From Lumbricus terrestris (lineage: Eukaryota > Annelida > Clitellata > Crassiclitellata > Lumbricidae), in assembly GCA_949752735.1 (NCBI GenBank), contig OX457036.1, positions 86,125,987-86,189,986 of the forward strand: a DNA stretch of 64,000 nucleotides. Direction: 5' to 3'. Within the stretch, counting starts at the first letter, position 1; every line of letters begins with the position of its first letter. The notes below the pieces were generated by a model, which was not told the DNA's origin, searched no databases, and saw only the letters and a list, made by a program, of their open reading frames with translations. A program made the position numbers and the translations under genes. Shown piece after piece: positions 32,054 through 44,300 of the stretch.

Positions 32054-33502
32054 TGTAGCGTTTTGGGAAAAGCTACAAAATTATACTTATTTTTATCCAT
32101 GTTGGGCATAACAGTTAATTAACTCTATGCTGCACCAGAGCGAGGCTGCAGACATTACGCCAGCATGACGTGTGACCTTTTAGATGACGTGGCGAGAGCG
32201 TGGGCGCCGCTGATTGGCCAAGAGCGGCGCATGATCTAAAACAGCGGTAAAAGGTCGCTTCTGATTGGCTGTTGGACCAATCTAGGTCAGTAGGACGAGA
32301 AGACGCGAAGGAGGTGAAATCGGACGAGAAAGACTAGGCCATCTTTTTGGATAGAAATTCGATTAAAACTAAGTTTTCGGGCATCTAAATTAATAAGGAA
32401 GTCAACTAAATTAATAGATAATAAAGTAAACGACCGCTGGTCGCCTCCGGTGGAAGGAGAACGTCGAAATAAGCAAAACCGCTTAGGAATCAGGGAAGTA
32501 GAAATAAATTAACGTGTAGCGTGCTGAATCTGTAAATGAATGAATGTTTAAAATGGCCGGAACGCGTTGATATAGATTATATAGCGCATTGCAGGTAGAG
32601 CGAAGGATAAATTAGCGCTTGTATTAAGAAGCGTGAATATAGTGAAAGAGTTGCTAGAAGTAGCCTTGCAATATAACTGTTGCTGTGGTCGTGGTAAATT
32701 AGTGTAAAGTGTTGATGTTAATTCGTTGCTTTCGTGTAACTGATTAATAGCGTGATTTGACCTTTTGAAGTAGTTAAGGAAATAGGAACTGAACTGATAG
32801 TCTAGTTACGTGCAGGAGCATAAAGGATAGATATCAAGTAATACAGAGTGTGTAATAACCAGCCATAAATGCTGTGTAGTGTTAGGAATACTTTGTGTTG
32901 AACTGATAAGTATTATAGGCAGAATTGTATTTGCACAGGTTGCTGCCAATTGTATATTAATTAAGTAGTAGTGCAAGAATAAATAAAGTGTTGCATATTG
33001 AACTAGAATTGAAGGTGATTCACTGACTGACTTGCAATTAGTTGTAAAACCGAATAATCCCATGTCTCGTGCCAGCTCGTTGAGGGGGGACGCCCCAGAG
33101 GAATCGGATGATTCGGAGGGAGGGCGGACAGTCAGTAGTGATGAGAGATTGATAGAGCGCCAGATATATCCAGCCAAATACTCTCCGCCACCTCTTCAGG
33201 AGTTCGAGTCCCTCTCGCCCAAAGCTGCCGTGGGGATAACGAACTCAGACGAGCACCGGAAAGAGGGTGCTGTCGCGCGTCGACAAACCGCCGCGGAGAC
33301 ATGTCCTGTAGGCCCTGGTACCCATGAAAGAAGAGAATCTGGACGTTCCTCCCTGTCGTTCACACTTGAGGTTCCCGTAGGTGGTTCCCTGTCGCCCCGG
33401 CAGTACGCCGCCACACTAGGGGAGGGGGGCGAAAGTAAGCGAGTAAGTGGGGCATCCCTTGCGAGCGCTTCCGGTCCCCTAGCGGTTAGGGCGGGCGTAA
33501 CA
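32054..33502 (+). repeat. 3' LTR of element 1
   Basis: Direct copy of 25926-27374, offset 6128 bases, with no difference found in the segments compared by eye. The Gag-like N-terminal frame (33062 ATG) is repeated here and runs a few codons into flanking DNA before stopping. Confidence 0.93.
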
Positions 33503-34076
33503 GCAGTGAATTGCTGCAATGCTATATTGTAGGTCATACATTGCACTTAATGCACTAATTAATTAATTAATGTCAGTTAGTTGGCTAAGTTCTGCTGCAT
33601 CACTTAAAAGTCTAACTCCATGGAAAAGGTTGAACAGTTGCATTCAAGTAATTATAACCGAATAATTTATCGAATTAAATTTACTGCAACGCTACCGCAA
33701 ATATCGATTTCAATTACGCATGTACTGCTGACTGCACGTATAGTGTATACGTATACATGTAGGCTATGGGTCGCCGAGTAAGCCATAGGCAAAATTTTCG
33801 TGTATGGAACGTACCATACGCGTATTGTATTTTTTGAAAGGTAGGTACGTATTTTAGCGTATTCTATTTTAGGGTACGCGTACCCTCGAGTTATGGTTTA
33901 AAAGTTGGATTGCGAATGCATTTGAAAATTTGACAGGAAACTTCGACAATTTTAAAACTCAGCACTTAGGCCACGGGTGTTGTGGGTTTTGGCTTACAGT
34001 GCCTGTAGGATAGACCGACCCGCTGCGCATGTGCACACGACATATATCGCTTCAACTTATTGTCTATAAAGCTTAT

Positions 34077-34486
34077 TGTCCATAAAGTACGTCACGCTCC
34101 AAGGGGGAGGGGGTGTAAGAAAGTGTGACAGGGGGAGGTGGTCAGGCCATGTGTGACGTCACACATTTATTTTTTAAACTCATTTTTATTTTTTCTTAGT
34201 ACCTAAAATCCGACCTGGCCCGGCCAGGCGTGTCTGAAACCCGGCCTGGCGGGATAAAAGTTGATTTCCCGTCACTATCAAAGCGTTTAGGGACACACGT
34301 CACTATCAGAGGGATTAGGGATAGTATCCTAGGGTTTAGAGGGTTAGGTAAATGGTTATGTTTTTCAATTTTTTTTCGAAAGAGTGACGTACTTTAGGGG
34401 GGGTCCGAGATTTGTGACAGTTTGTGACAGGGGGGAGGGGGTAAAAAATGGTCACAAATAGCGTGACGTACTTTATGGACGGCCCC
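34077..34486. mobile_element. Short copy of the CGTCCATAAAGTACGTCA element
   Basis: Ends TGTCCATAAAGTACGTCACG and GCGTGACGTACTTTATGGAC are inverted. Inside are the family words GTGTGACGTCACAC, GACGGGAAATCAAC (reversed) and TTTGTGACAGTTTGTGACAG. It corresponds to the outer parts of 2601-3834 without the LINE-containing middle. MITE-like. Confidence 0.8.
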
Positions 34487-34489
34487 TAT

Positions 34490-35035
34490 ATGGATGCCCA
34501 GTCTCTGACAACTTTGACAATTGAGATTTTTCGAAATTTAAAAGTTTCAGCAATATTTGATTCGACTCATTTGACGAACATTTTTATTAACTCCCATTCG
34601 AACAAGCGAAACCCAGCTTAATTTGAACAAAAAGGGACCTAAAATTGCTTTTTATGAATAGCCTGGTTTTTTTTACAACGATATCTGGGTTTATTTCTGA
34701 AACCTCGGTGTCAACACCCACCCTACACTATTAGAGTTGGCTGTTCCGTAAAGAGGACCAGATGCATGGGCAAAGCCATAAAACCGACCATTTTTGACAT
34801 TTTTAAAACCAATCTTATAAATCTTAGGCCTATAGACTAATCTCAAGGACTTAGTGAAGCACTGCAAATTCTCTTTCGAGTAGCATTTCGAAAACAAAAA
34901 GTTTAGCAAACAAAGCAACTGTGTCAGCTAGGCGTAGCCTAATATATATATAGGCTAATGTCTATTGTCTACGCATCTGCTTATACGCTTGATTTGGAAA
35001 ACGATAGAGGGACAGTTAGGCCTAGGCCTATGCTG
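34490..35035. other. Gene A intron, no recognised feature
   Basis: AT-rich sequence with no exon, TIR or SINE signal noticed. Confidence 0.4.
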
Positions 35036-35069
35036 TTAGTTGTATATGGTAATGTGGATAGACAGCCAC

Positions 35070-35235
35070 AGAATTTTACCCTGCCAGAACTTTTTTCATG
35101 ACAGAATTTTGCCATGCCAGAAATTTTCCCTACAAGAACTTTTCCCGGCCACAATTTTTCCCTGTCAGAACCTTTGCCCTGCCAGAATTTTGCCCTGCCT
35201 GAACTTTTGCCCTGTAAGAAATCATTTGCCATGCC
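35070..35235. repeat. 17-18-bp minisatellite (CCTGCCAGAACTTTTGC)
   Basis: About nine degenerate units such as CCCTGCCAGAACTTTTTTCA, GCCATGCCAGAAATTTTCCC and GCCCTGCCTGAACTTTTGCC. Open frames on both strands across it are repeat artefacts. Confidence 0.8.
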
Positions 35236-35937
35236 ATGCCCTGGCGTAGCGCCGCTACTGGTGCTTTGCAAACTTGACCCTTTCGACTACCAAGCGAATT
35301 TCGTGAACATATCGCTTTTTCCGTCAGACAAAACGACCACTTTCTGTCTCTCTTCCGACATCTGACCGTTACATAAACACATTTACAGATACCCTTCATT
35401 GTGCTCAGGCTCCACTTTTCACTGGGTATTTTTCTATGTTTACGCGATGTCCCAGTCTCTGTTCACGCAACATCCGAGTTCCCATTTTATCATCCGCAGA
35501 AACTTTGCTCATGACGTTCAGTAACGGACTCACACATTGAGACTTTAATATATAAAATATCACCAAACACTAGCAGCTGGCTTCATAAACAGCTCCTTTA
35601 CAGCTCCTAGTGAGGTCGTATGACATCATTATCATTTTGTGTGTTGAAATTTGCAAAACAAATCTCAAAGAAATCACAAGTAATTGGAACGTGATTTTGG
35701 GGAAAGTTTGACAAAGTGGAAAACTGTTTTTAAAGAGCTGTAACTTTTGAAGTAATGTAAAGTCATTATTGAGATTTTCAGGTAGGCCTATTGTTGCAAA
35801 ATCGGTCCTCTAGCTATAAATGATGCTATTTTCACAGAGCAATGTCGATTGTTCGCGTAGAAATTGAAATTTTCCTAGTGGTAGATTTGTTTACAGTCAC
35901 CCTGTAGACCCGTATATTACCAGAACAAACGCATATT

Positions 35938-36148
35938 ATGCACAAATTTAAGGTCAGAATATTGTACATTGTATTATTGCCAATAGCACTTTTGTGTTTT
36001 TCAGTGAACAATATAGTTTGGTGCTCAAGTGATACAGACTGCCAATGGAATGAGACGTGCAATATAATTGACTTACAGTACACAAATGTTTCTCGATGTC
36101 GATGCCAACAAGGTTTCCACAGAATGAACTCATGGGCACATTGCACAG
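35938..36148 (+). CDS. Gene A exon: EGF domain with possible in-frame signal peptide
   Basis: From 36005 (after TGTTTTTCAG) the exon encodes [18 protein letters not shown], then SRCRCQQGF and AHC, the six cysteines of an EGF domain, with donor CACAG|GTAGAC (phase 1). The frame stays open upstream to an ATG at 35938, giving [20 protein letters not shown], a good signal peptide. The paralogous exon in gene B has an equally placed ATG and leader ([20 protein letters not shown]) differing by two whole codons. This suggests an alternative first exon, although a U-rich splice tract also translates as hydrophobic residues. Confidence 0.75.
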
Positions 36149-39100
36149 GTAGACTATACGTAACGCATGAATGAGAGTCTAGTGTCTAGTTTTCTCAACT
36201 GCTCATCGAGAGGTCGGAAGTTCATATTCATTTAAGTCTGTAAATTTGTTTTCGATTCCACTTGCGCTTCCTACTCAATTACCCAATTTAATATTATGAG
36301 CCTACAAAGGCCACCTCCCACAGCCCAAGCTGTGAAAACTGAATTCGATAAGGCTTCACTCAATACCTAAAGTGTAAAAGTGCTTGGACGTTCCTTACCT
36401 ATCCATACCTTGACAGTACGGTCCTGATTTGAAAAAAGTGCTGATTTCATTCCGAAGTTTGTGGCTAGAGCTAGGCTAGCCTAAGAAGCTGTTCTTCTGT
36501 TCCGATATGTAAATAAGCCTATTAGAGTCGCCAAAAGGCTTCTTAATATAGCTAATCTGGAACATGCAAGGAACATTTCCATCGTTATTAGGCCATACTT
36601 CATCCACAAATTCTTGAAATAGCCAACGTCTTGTTATAAACTTTCGTTGAATACAATCGGCAATAGAATCTCTGCAAAAATGATTGTCTATTTGCCTATC
36701 TATTAGGCTACACTTGCTTACTTACTTATGTGTAGCGCGCCTGGCTTAAAATCTAACGATTGCGAGTCAATACATGCTAAATGGACTCCATAATTATAAA
36801 CACACTGGACAGGTTGTTTGTGAGCACTTATTTCTGACACCAAACAGTGGCCTATATTGCGGTTCCGGAAAATAATAGAAAATAAACGGATATTGAGTCC
36901 ATGACCTTATTTCTGGTTTTCTGCCGGATAAAATAGCCTACTGATGAGGCGGAAGGTGGAAGAGGAGCGCACCCCAACTTTCCAGATTGCCAAACAAGAA
37001 TTTAACTGCAAATCAATTAAAATAGAGTTAATGATTATATGTAATGAGCTGTTGCTGTGGTGCATCATTGTTTCATTGTGTCTTATTTTTGAGCACCATC
37101 GTCGTCCGAAGTTCATATTTCGATCGGATGAATTCTACAGATAGCCATAATATTGAACAGAGCACCAGCTTGTAATCGCCTAAAACCAAATCGTACTTGA
37201 AGAGCAAAAAACCGCGGATGATTTATGTGAGCATGTGTAGCCGGTCGACATGGGCGCCCGCACATAGGGGCAAGGGGGGGCACTTGCCCTCCCTGGAAAA
37301 TTCAAACCTATTTTTTTAACTACTGCTTTTGGGGTTTAAGAAATTTCTTCACATTAAAATACTATTGTTACGAATGATACACTTCAGTGAAAGTCACAAT
37401 TTGTAAGTATAAAAATTTCTCTAGAAATAAAGAAGCTCTTCATTTTCTGCCTAGGATTTTTTCAAGCTCTTGCTGAAAACGGTAACAATGACCTTTAACC
37501 CTCCCGCGAGTGCCCATGCAAATAGTATTCCTATCGATTATGGCCTACTTGTCTGGTATCTCGGTGTAGACTAATGCAATTTTTCACAACTGCACAAAAC
37601 TTAATTATCAAGAAATTACACTAATGCAAAAATTTGAAACTTATCAGCAGCCCATGGCTGAGAGATCTACATATTCACCAGTGTTATATGGAATCAAGTC
37701 TGCTTTAAGTCAGGCTGCATTTTGTCCATTTTGCATGCTGACAGTACAGAATTTAGGTAGGTCAAGCTGTGGAGAAATTTGGATAATTGGTTCTGGTTAT
37801 CACGCCTCGAGATTTTCTCCCAAAACCAACGTCTCCACTTTTCAAAAGAATTGATACCCCACTCATCTGATCGTCGGGATCTTCCACCTTCCTAAACGAC
37901 ATCTGCATTAACATCTGGCTACCGGACTCGGGCCTCTTTCTTGACTACCCTTTGACTACCCTTTGCCTGCTGACTCGATGCAGCGCTACTGAATAAGCTG
38001 GTACCCTACAATTTACTTTGGAGTGGCACTTTAGAAGTTTAGAAATTACGATTAAAATATAGAAGTAACTTGATGGAGCACTTGCCCCTTTAAAACTGAT
38101 ACCTGTTTTTCGTTCATTTTCAATCATTATATAGCAGCCCTTCAAAAACCTACTTTTTAACATTCTACGTTTGATTCTTAATAGATTTCTTCGCACTAAC
38201 AAAACTATTCATATTGAAAATGATGGACCTACACAAAATTAAACTGAAAAATAGTCTAGGCATTAAAAAATCTTTGAAAAATACCTGTGTTCTCACTTTC
38301 CAGCTTTGCAATTTTTAATCTCTTACGACTAAGAAATATAACTGTGACCATCTTAAAATTTTTGCCCCCCTGCAAAAATTTCTGCGGGCGCCCATGCCGG
38401 TCGATATTCTTGCCAGTTTGCATTCATTCTCTAAACAATTTCTATAGTACTTCTTACAATGAACTACCCAGCACGGCGAAACGCGCAGTTGTGAGTTAAA
38501 GCAGAAATTCTTCAGCTTGAATCTCAAGAAGCAGGCTTAGCTCTCGAGAGCCCATTCCAGTCCACCGGACCACACGCAAAAGGCTCGATTATGCATTGTT
38601 GCAGTTCGTGCAAATGGAAGCAAGAGCAATTACATCACCATTCTTGTTAGTATTTTGATAAACTCCTCTACAGGACACAAGTCAAAATCTAAAATTTGCT
38701 GCAGATGTCGACGAATGCAAATCGGACAATTCAACTTGTAACCAAACAACAGAAAATTGCGTTAACAGCGTTGGCAGTTACAGATGTGAATGCAAGGATG
38801 GGTTCGTTAATATATCTGGAAGGTGCGAAGGTAGGTAACTGGGATCATTTCGCTTCTTCGACCGAGCAACGATGCGTGCAAAATATGGTTTCTGTAATTT
38901 GATGTAACTTGTACAGATTGACGGTCTATGTAGCTTTAACCTAGATAAGACCAGAAATTCAACAAAATCATTTCTCTATATCTTTAACTATAGCAATGTT
39001 GCAGTCCTAATTAGGAGCACGAGTGTAATTTATATGAATGAAAAACATCTACAAATTAACTATAACACGACTTTTGAATGAAATAATCAATCATTTTATT

Positions 39101-41348
39101 TCTAACATTTTAGATATAGATGAATGTAGAAACGAGATCCTCTCGTGCGATAGAGAAACGGAACTTTGCAACAACACAATAGGAAGCTACACATGCTACT
39201 GCAAGCCTGGATATGAATACACAATTATTGGAAACTGTACAGGCAAGTCATCTTTTAAGAAACTGTTTTATATATTCAAGACGTGATCTGACTAATTGTG
39301 ACGTCTATTGCTTATGCATGGTATCACAGACAAAATGTGGATTTCGATTACAAAGGATGCTATGGACAGCGCTATGGGGAGGGCTAGTAAGGGATAACAC
39401 TCTGACTTGAAGTGCCTACGGTGCGCGGTTTGAATCCCGTAGGGCCATGGGTTTAGCTCTTCCTTCATTCCATAGGTGGCAGCTAAAGTACATAGAGCAT
39501 GCGCCTAAGCGTGCGCCTTGCATGACTGCAACTTTGTGATAATTATGTGTCTTCTGTGAATTTTGCGTTCTTGTGAATTGTTTCAATTGCATAACTTGTC
39601 CGCACTGCATAGCTGTTACAGTATAATACTGTAACCGGTTGCGGTCTGTCAACCGGATTATTGAATAAACGAAAATATATAATCATATTCTTCTGCAAAA
39701 TCTTGCACGTCCAACTCTGTTAAGTCTAATTCTGTAGGAGCATTATCGAGGAAGGTTATGTATTAACATCAATCTTATCCTTTACAACAGATGTCGACGA
39801 ATGCCAAGCGGGTACATCATCGTGCAATACAACATTAGAGTACTGCTTTAATAGCCTTGGAAGCTACGGATGCGAGTGTAAGGATGGTTTCAAAAAGATG
39901 TTTGGAAAGTGCGAAGGTAGGTAAACGCGATGATCGCTTCTCAGCCAGGCAGCCTAAGTGACGACGATTTATGTAGATGGCTCTTTACATTAACATAACT
40001 TGTAGGCCTACATATCTGGCGATTGCCCCGTGTTGGTTAAGCAGCTATTGTTGATCAAGAAAATAATTGTCAAATCTGATTATAAATAGCGACGGTACGA
40101 ATCTAATGACCAAACCCTATCGCGTTATTCTTTTACAGTTCGCAAAAACTCAGCATGACCAATTGACCATTCATCAGATAATGTCATTGTTTCACTGCAA
40201 ACAAAATAATTAATTGAAGTAGGAATCTTAATCGTAAACTCCGGTTTGGCAAAGCGACAACTGGACCCCAAGCACAAAGCACCGTCTTATTCACTTGGGC
40301 TGAGTCGAGTCAGAGAGGTTGTCAGATGGCAATGATAAAGATATGCAATTGCGATTGTCTCATTTGATCACTCCAAATACGAGTTTTTAAGCTTAATTCT
40401 CTCATTCTTAACGTTTAATTCATCAACGTTAAGACCCTGCAATTTGAAACTCTGTCTTTCCTTCACACTGAAACTGAAGTTTAACCTCTCAAGAATTCAT
40501 AACCTTACTCATCTGATCATCCAACTTCCAATTATTCTTCGCTAATTAAACTACACAATTAAATGTAACACGGATTGCGATAAGGGAAGTCGGAGGTGAA
40601 GGTGAGAGATGAAGTCAATCGATAGGTGTCTGGAAGTGTAAGGGAAATTTTGATTCTATCAAGAAAGCCTAGGATGATGACAATTCAACGATGAAAATAA
40701 CCAAATTTAAAATTAATTATTGCGCAATGTAGGTGGAAAAGGATGCCAAGAGAGATTGGACAAACATAGTCATATTTATCATTAGAAGTTGTTGAATAAT
40801 TTAGTTCATTCTACATCGTGGGACACGATGGTGTATGGGATATAATTATTTGGTGCCTTGGTGACGGAAGGTTGGGAGCTCGAATCCACCTCAGGCTGCC
40901 GCGCTGGAACCCTGAACAAGTACTTCACTCACAATTAGGGCCTACTCAAGCGCCTCAGTGTAAAATTCCTATTCAGTTTCCTCGCTGTTACAGAAGTCGG
41001 GAGCGCCTCTGAGTAGGTATGTTGAAGGGCACTTTAATAAGTGCTCATACATACATTAAAATATTTTAGATATGGACGAATGCAGAGACGCTTCGTTCGT
41101 GTGTGATACTGAAACAGAACTTTGCGAAAACACAATTGGCAGCTATGCATGCATGTGCAAACCTGGATATGAAAAACTGACCATTGGCAACTGCACAGGT
41201 AAGTATGTGTGTATGTATGTATGTATGTATGTATGACATACATACATACATACATACATACATAGGCTACATACATACATACATACATACATGCATACAT
41301 ACATACATACATACATACATACATACATACATACATAGGCTACATACA

Positions 41349-41382
<34 letters not shown>

Positions 41383-44300
41383 CATACATACATACATGCA
41401 TGCATACATACATACATGCATACATACATACATACATGCATGCATACATACATACATACATACATACATACATACATACATACATTGTATGTATGTATGT
41501 ATACATACATACATACATACATACATACATGCATGCATGCATACATACATACATACATTGTATGTATGTATGTATGTATGCATGCATGTATGTATGTATG
41601 TACAGGGCCTCGGACAGGATTTGGAGGCCCAGGGCCACAACTAATTTTCAAGGCCCTCTCATTCAATAATCTACGTCGAAATTCTGAATCGATATAAGAT
41701 CCTGCTTCAATGTCAACATGTCTCATAATATTTGAAGGATTTAAAATAAAATTATTTTAATTATCTGATAGGCCCAGGCCTACATTGTCAATTGCTGTAC
41801 AATTACATTTTCTTGGTTCAAAACTCCATTCTGTATCAGTCACGTTTGTTACAGTCATCAAAGTCTCTTGAAGGTCACTTTCTGTTTGTGATATATTTAT
41901 TTCTCGAAGATCTTCTGTCTGGCTGAGCCTATTGCTATTATCAGGATGTGCAAAGAAATTTGAAATTTTCGGCTTGCTGAAGCAGCTTCCTTTTGTCGAG
42001 CCAATTTCTTTCGTTTCTCATGTCCACTTTCGAATGATCTCTTCATCTTTCTGCAGCCTATGAGATTAAGTTAAAATAATATTTATTTATAATACAATAG
42101 ACTAATTGTTAGGGGGAATATTTGCTATGTTTTCAATAAAATTGACATCGTGGTCAATTTTGTCAAATTGACTGATATTGTTAAAACTATTTTAATATAT
42201 ATTAAATATCAATTTCCTAAAAACAAAGCCCCTAATCGTGCCCTCATTCCCCTCGAATTCGTCCACCACCACATTCATTTTCTACACTGCCCCAAACCCC
42301 AACTCCTGGCTACACCACCGCACTAAGAGACTAAGAAAGTAAGAATATGTATGGGTCTATATAGCTATAGTATAGTGTACTGTGTAGGCTACACTATCCA
42401 CAGGGTATCGGATGATTATATATTCATATTAAAAATTATTTAGGTTCGAGTGTTTGACTTATGACTACAAGTAACGAGTTACGATAGAGTTTAGACAGTT
42501 GAGTGTTGACAAGTTTTCAGTTTTACAGCTAATAACAGATTTATGAAAAATTTGTCTACAGTTTGCAATTATTTAACGTAAATGATTTCGACCCGAAATT
42601 ATTAGAATTTGTATGACCCTACATTTCAATGAATAACTCCTTAGGTCCGTAATTCTCCATTTCAAGAAAATTATTGCTTGAAAATTAATAGGGATTTACT
42701 GAATTAAGTAGTTATTTATTACAAATAATTCTGTAATTCCGAAATTCCGAGGCCCTTTATCAAGTGAGGCCTGGGGCCAAATGGCCCCAGTAGCCCCCCC
42801 TGTCGGAGGCCCTGTGTATGTATGTATGCATGTATGTATGTATGTATGTATGTATGTAGCCTATGTATGTATGTATGTATGTATGTATGTATGTATGTAT
42901 GTATGTATGTATGTATGTATGCATGTATGTATGTATGTATGTATGTATGTATGTATGTAGCCTATGTATGTATGTATGTATGTATGTGTGTGTATGTATG
43001 TATGTATGTATGTACTATGTATGTATGTATGTATGCATGCATGTATGTATGTATGTATGTAGGGTATGTATGTATGCATGTATGTATGTATGTATGTATG
43101 TATGTATGTATGTATGAACGGAAATATGTATGTATGTATGCTTATATGTAGTTTTGCGTGTATGTAAGTATGTATGACATTGTATGTATGTTTGTATGCA
43201 TGTATTTATGCGAACATTTATATAGCGCCTTACAATAACCTCACGAAGGCGCATAACGTAGCTAAACGACATTGCTGAACAAGTGCGACTTAAGTGACTT
43301 TGAGAATGTTTTATGAGATAAGCTTACATTTTGTGCAGTAGGCCTCACCCGCTTTGTCAATGGAAGGTCCAATTCATAACGAGCCACAGTTGGCCCGCAT
43401 CGATGTACGAGAGCGCGGGACTATCAAGTCCCCGCTGGTCGCAGAGCGCAAAGATAGACGACCTGGTTGGTTGGAGACATGACTATAATTATTTAACAGG
43501 AGATATACACTGTGTCCGGATAAAAAGTAGACCCCAAAAAGAAGTGTAATAACTCTGTCAAAACTCTTAGGATTTGTCTGAAATTTTAAGCAGAGCAAAA
43601 GTTACCATATATACACGAGATCCTAATGCCGATTAGAAATATTCCTGAGTTTGTTTAATTTATGAGCGTTTAAAATGCAGTACCAAAAAATTGAACTTTC
43701 CAACACCGGATATAGCTGAATTTCACTTCCTTTCAGGTTTTCCATGTTGGAAAGTTCAATTTTTGTCTAATTTATGAGCGTTTAAAATGCAGCACCAAAA
43801 AATTGAACTTTCGGTCAACACTCTTAGGATTTGTCTGAAATTTCAGACAAATCCTAAGAGTGTTGACCGAGTTATTACACTTCTTTTTGGGGTCTATACT
43901 TTTTATCCGGACACAGTGTATGTATTTAGTCACTGTTTCACTGGTTTACACACGTGTGGTTTATGATTGGCTACAAGTTACAATGGTGACAATCGCTTCT
44001 GATATTTCTGAGTCACGTTCGCATAATTAGTCCAACTGGTAAACACCATTCATTTTTTACTTGACTTTTCCTAAATTCTGTATAAATGGAGCGAGAAATA
44101 GTATAGATCTCTAATTATAGTGTCAAGATCGTTTGGCTCTCAATCCAGAGCGTGAGAATGCAAAGCCCCGTAAGACAATGATACACAAGCATGTGCAAAA
44201 CTGGATATTAGTTGTTTTTCTATTCGGATAAAACCTAGTGATTAAATCGCTATAGCATACTCGGCGGCAGACAAATTTTTTTGTTGCGGTGCTCAGAACA

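Larger units (their letters stand above)
25926..33502 (+). mobile_element. Structurally intact, pol-less LTR retrotransposon (element 1)
   Basis: 7577 bases with 4-bp target duplication GCAG (25922-25925, 33503-33506), TG...CA LTRs of 1449 bases (25926-27374, 32054-33502) that look identical throughout the compared parts, a PBS at 27377 and a polypurine tract at 32041-32053. The internal region of 4.7 kb carries one Gag-derived ORF that begins in the LTR, then about 2.7 kb of non-coding sequence with a CCAAT/ATTGG minisatellite. No RT, RNase H or integrase is present. Identical LTRs imply very recent mobilisation, presumably by an autonomous relative. Element 2 (9895-14201) is a related decayed copy that retains zinc knuckle and protease. 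Confidence 0.93.
25741..33893. mobile_element. Small DNA transposon split by the LTR retrotransposon
   Basis: The left end contains CTCGAGGGTACGTACCATAC (25748) and the right end ...GCGTACCCTCGAGTTA (33878-33893), an inverted pair. The 8-bp sequence TGGTTTAA flanks both sides (25733-25740 and 33894-33901). Removing the LTR element leaves about 570 bases. Direct internal similarity (GGTACGTA...TATTTTAGGGTACG) exists on both flanks. The TIRs have a small indel, so the assignment is moderate. Confidence 0.55.

Noticed and set aside
41143..41669. Long open frames on both strands with Met-Tyr-Val-Cys or His-Thr-Tyr-Ile repeats (also 1259-1453, 42822-43151, 63439-63996)
   Set aside because: They are translations of (CATA)n/(TATG)n, a tetranucleotide with no stop in any frame.
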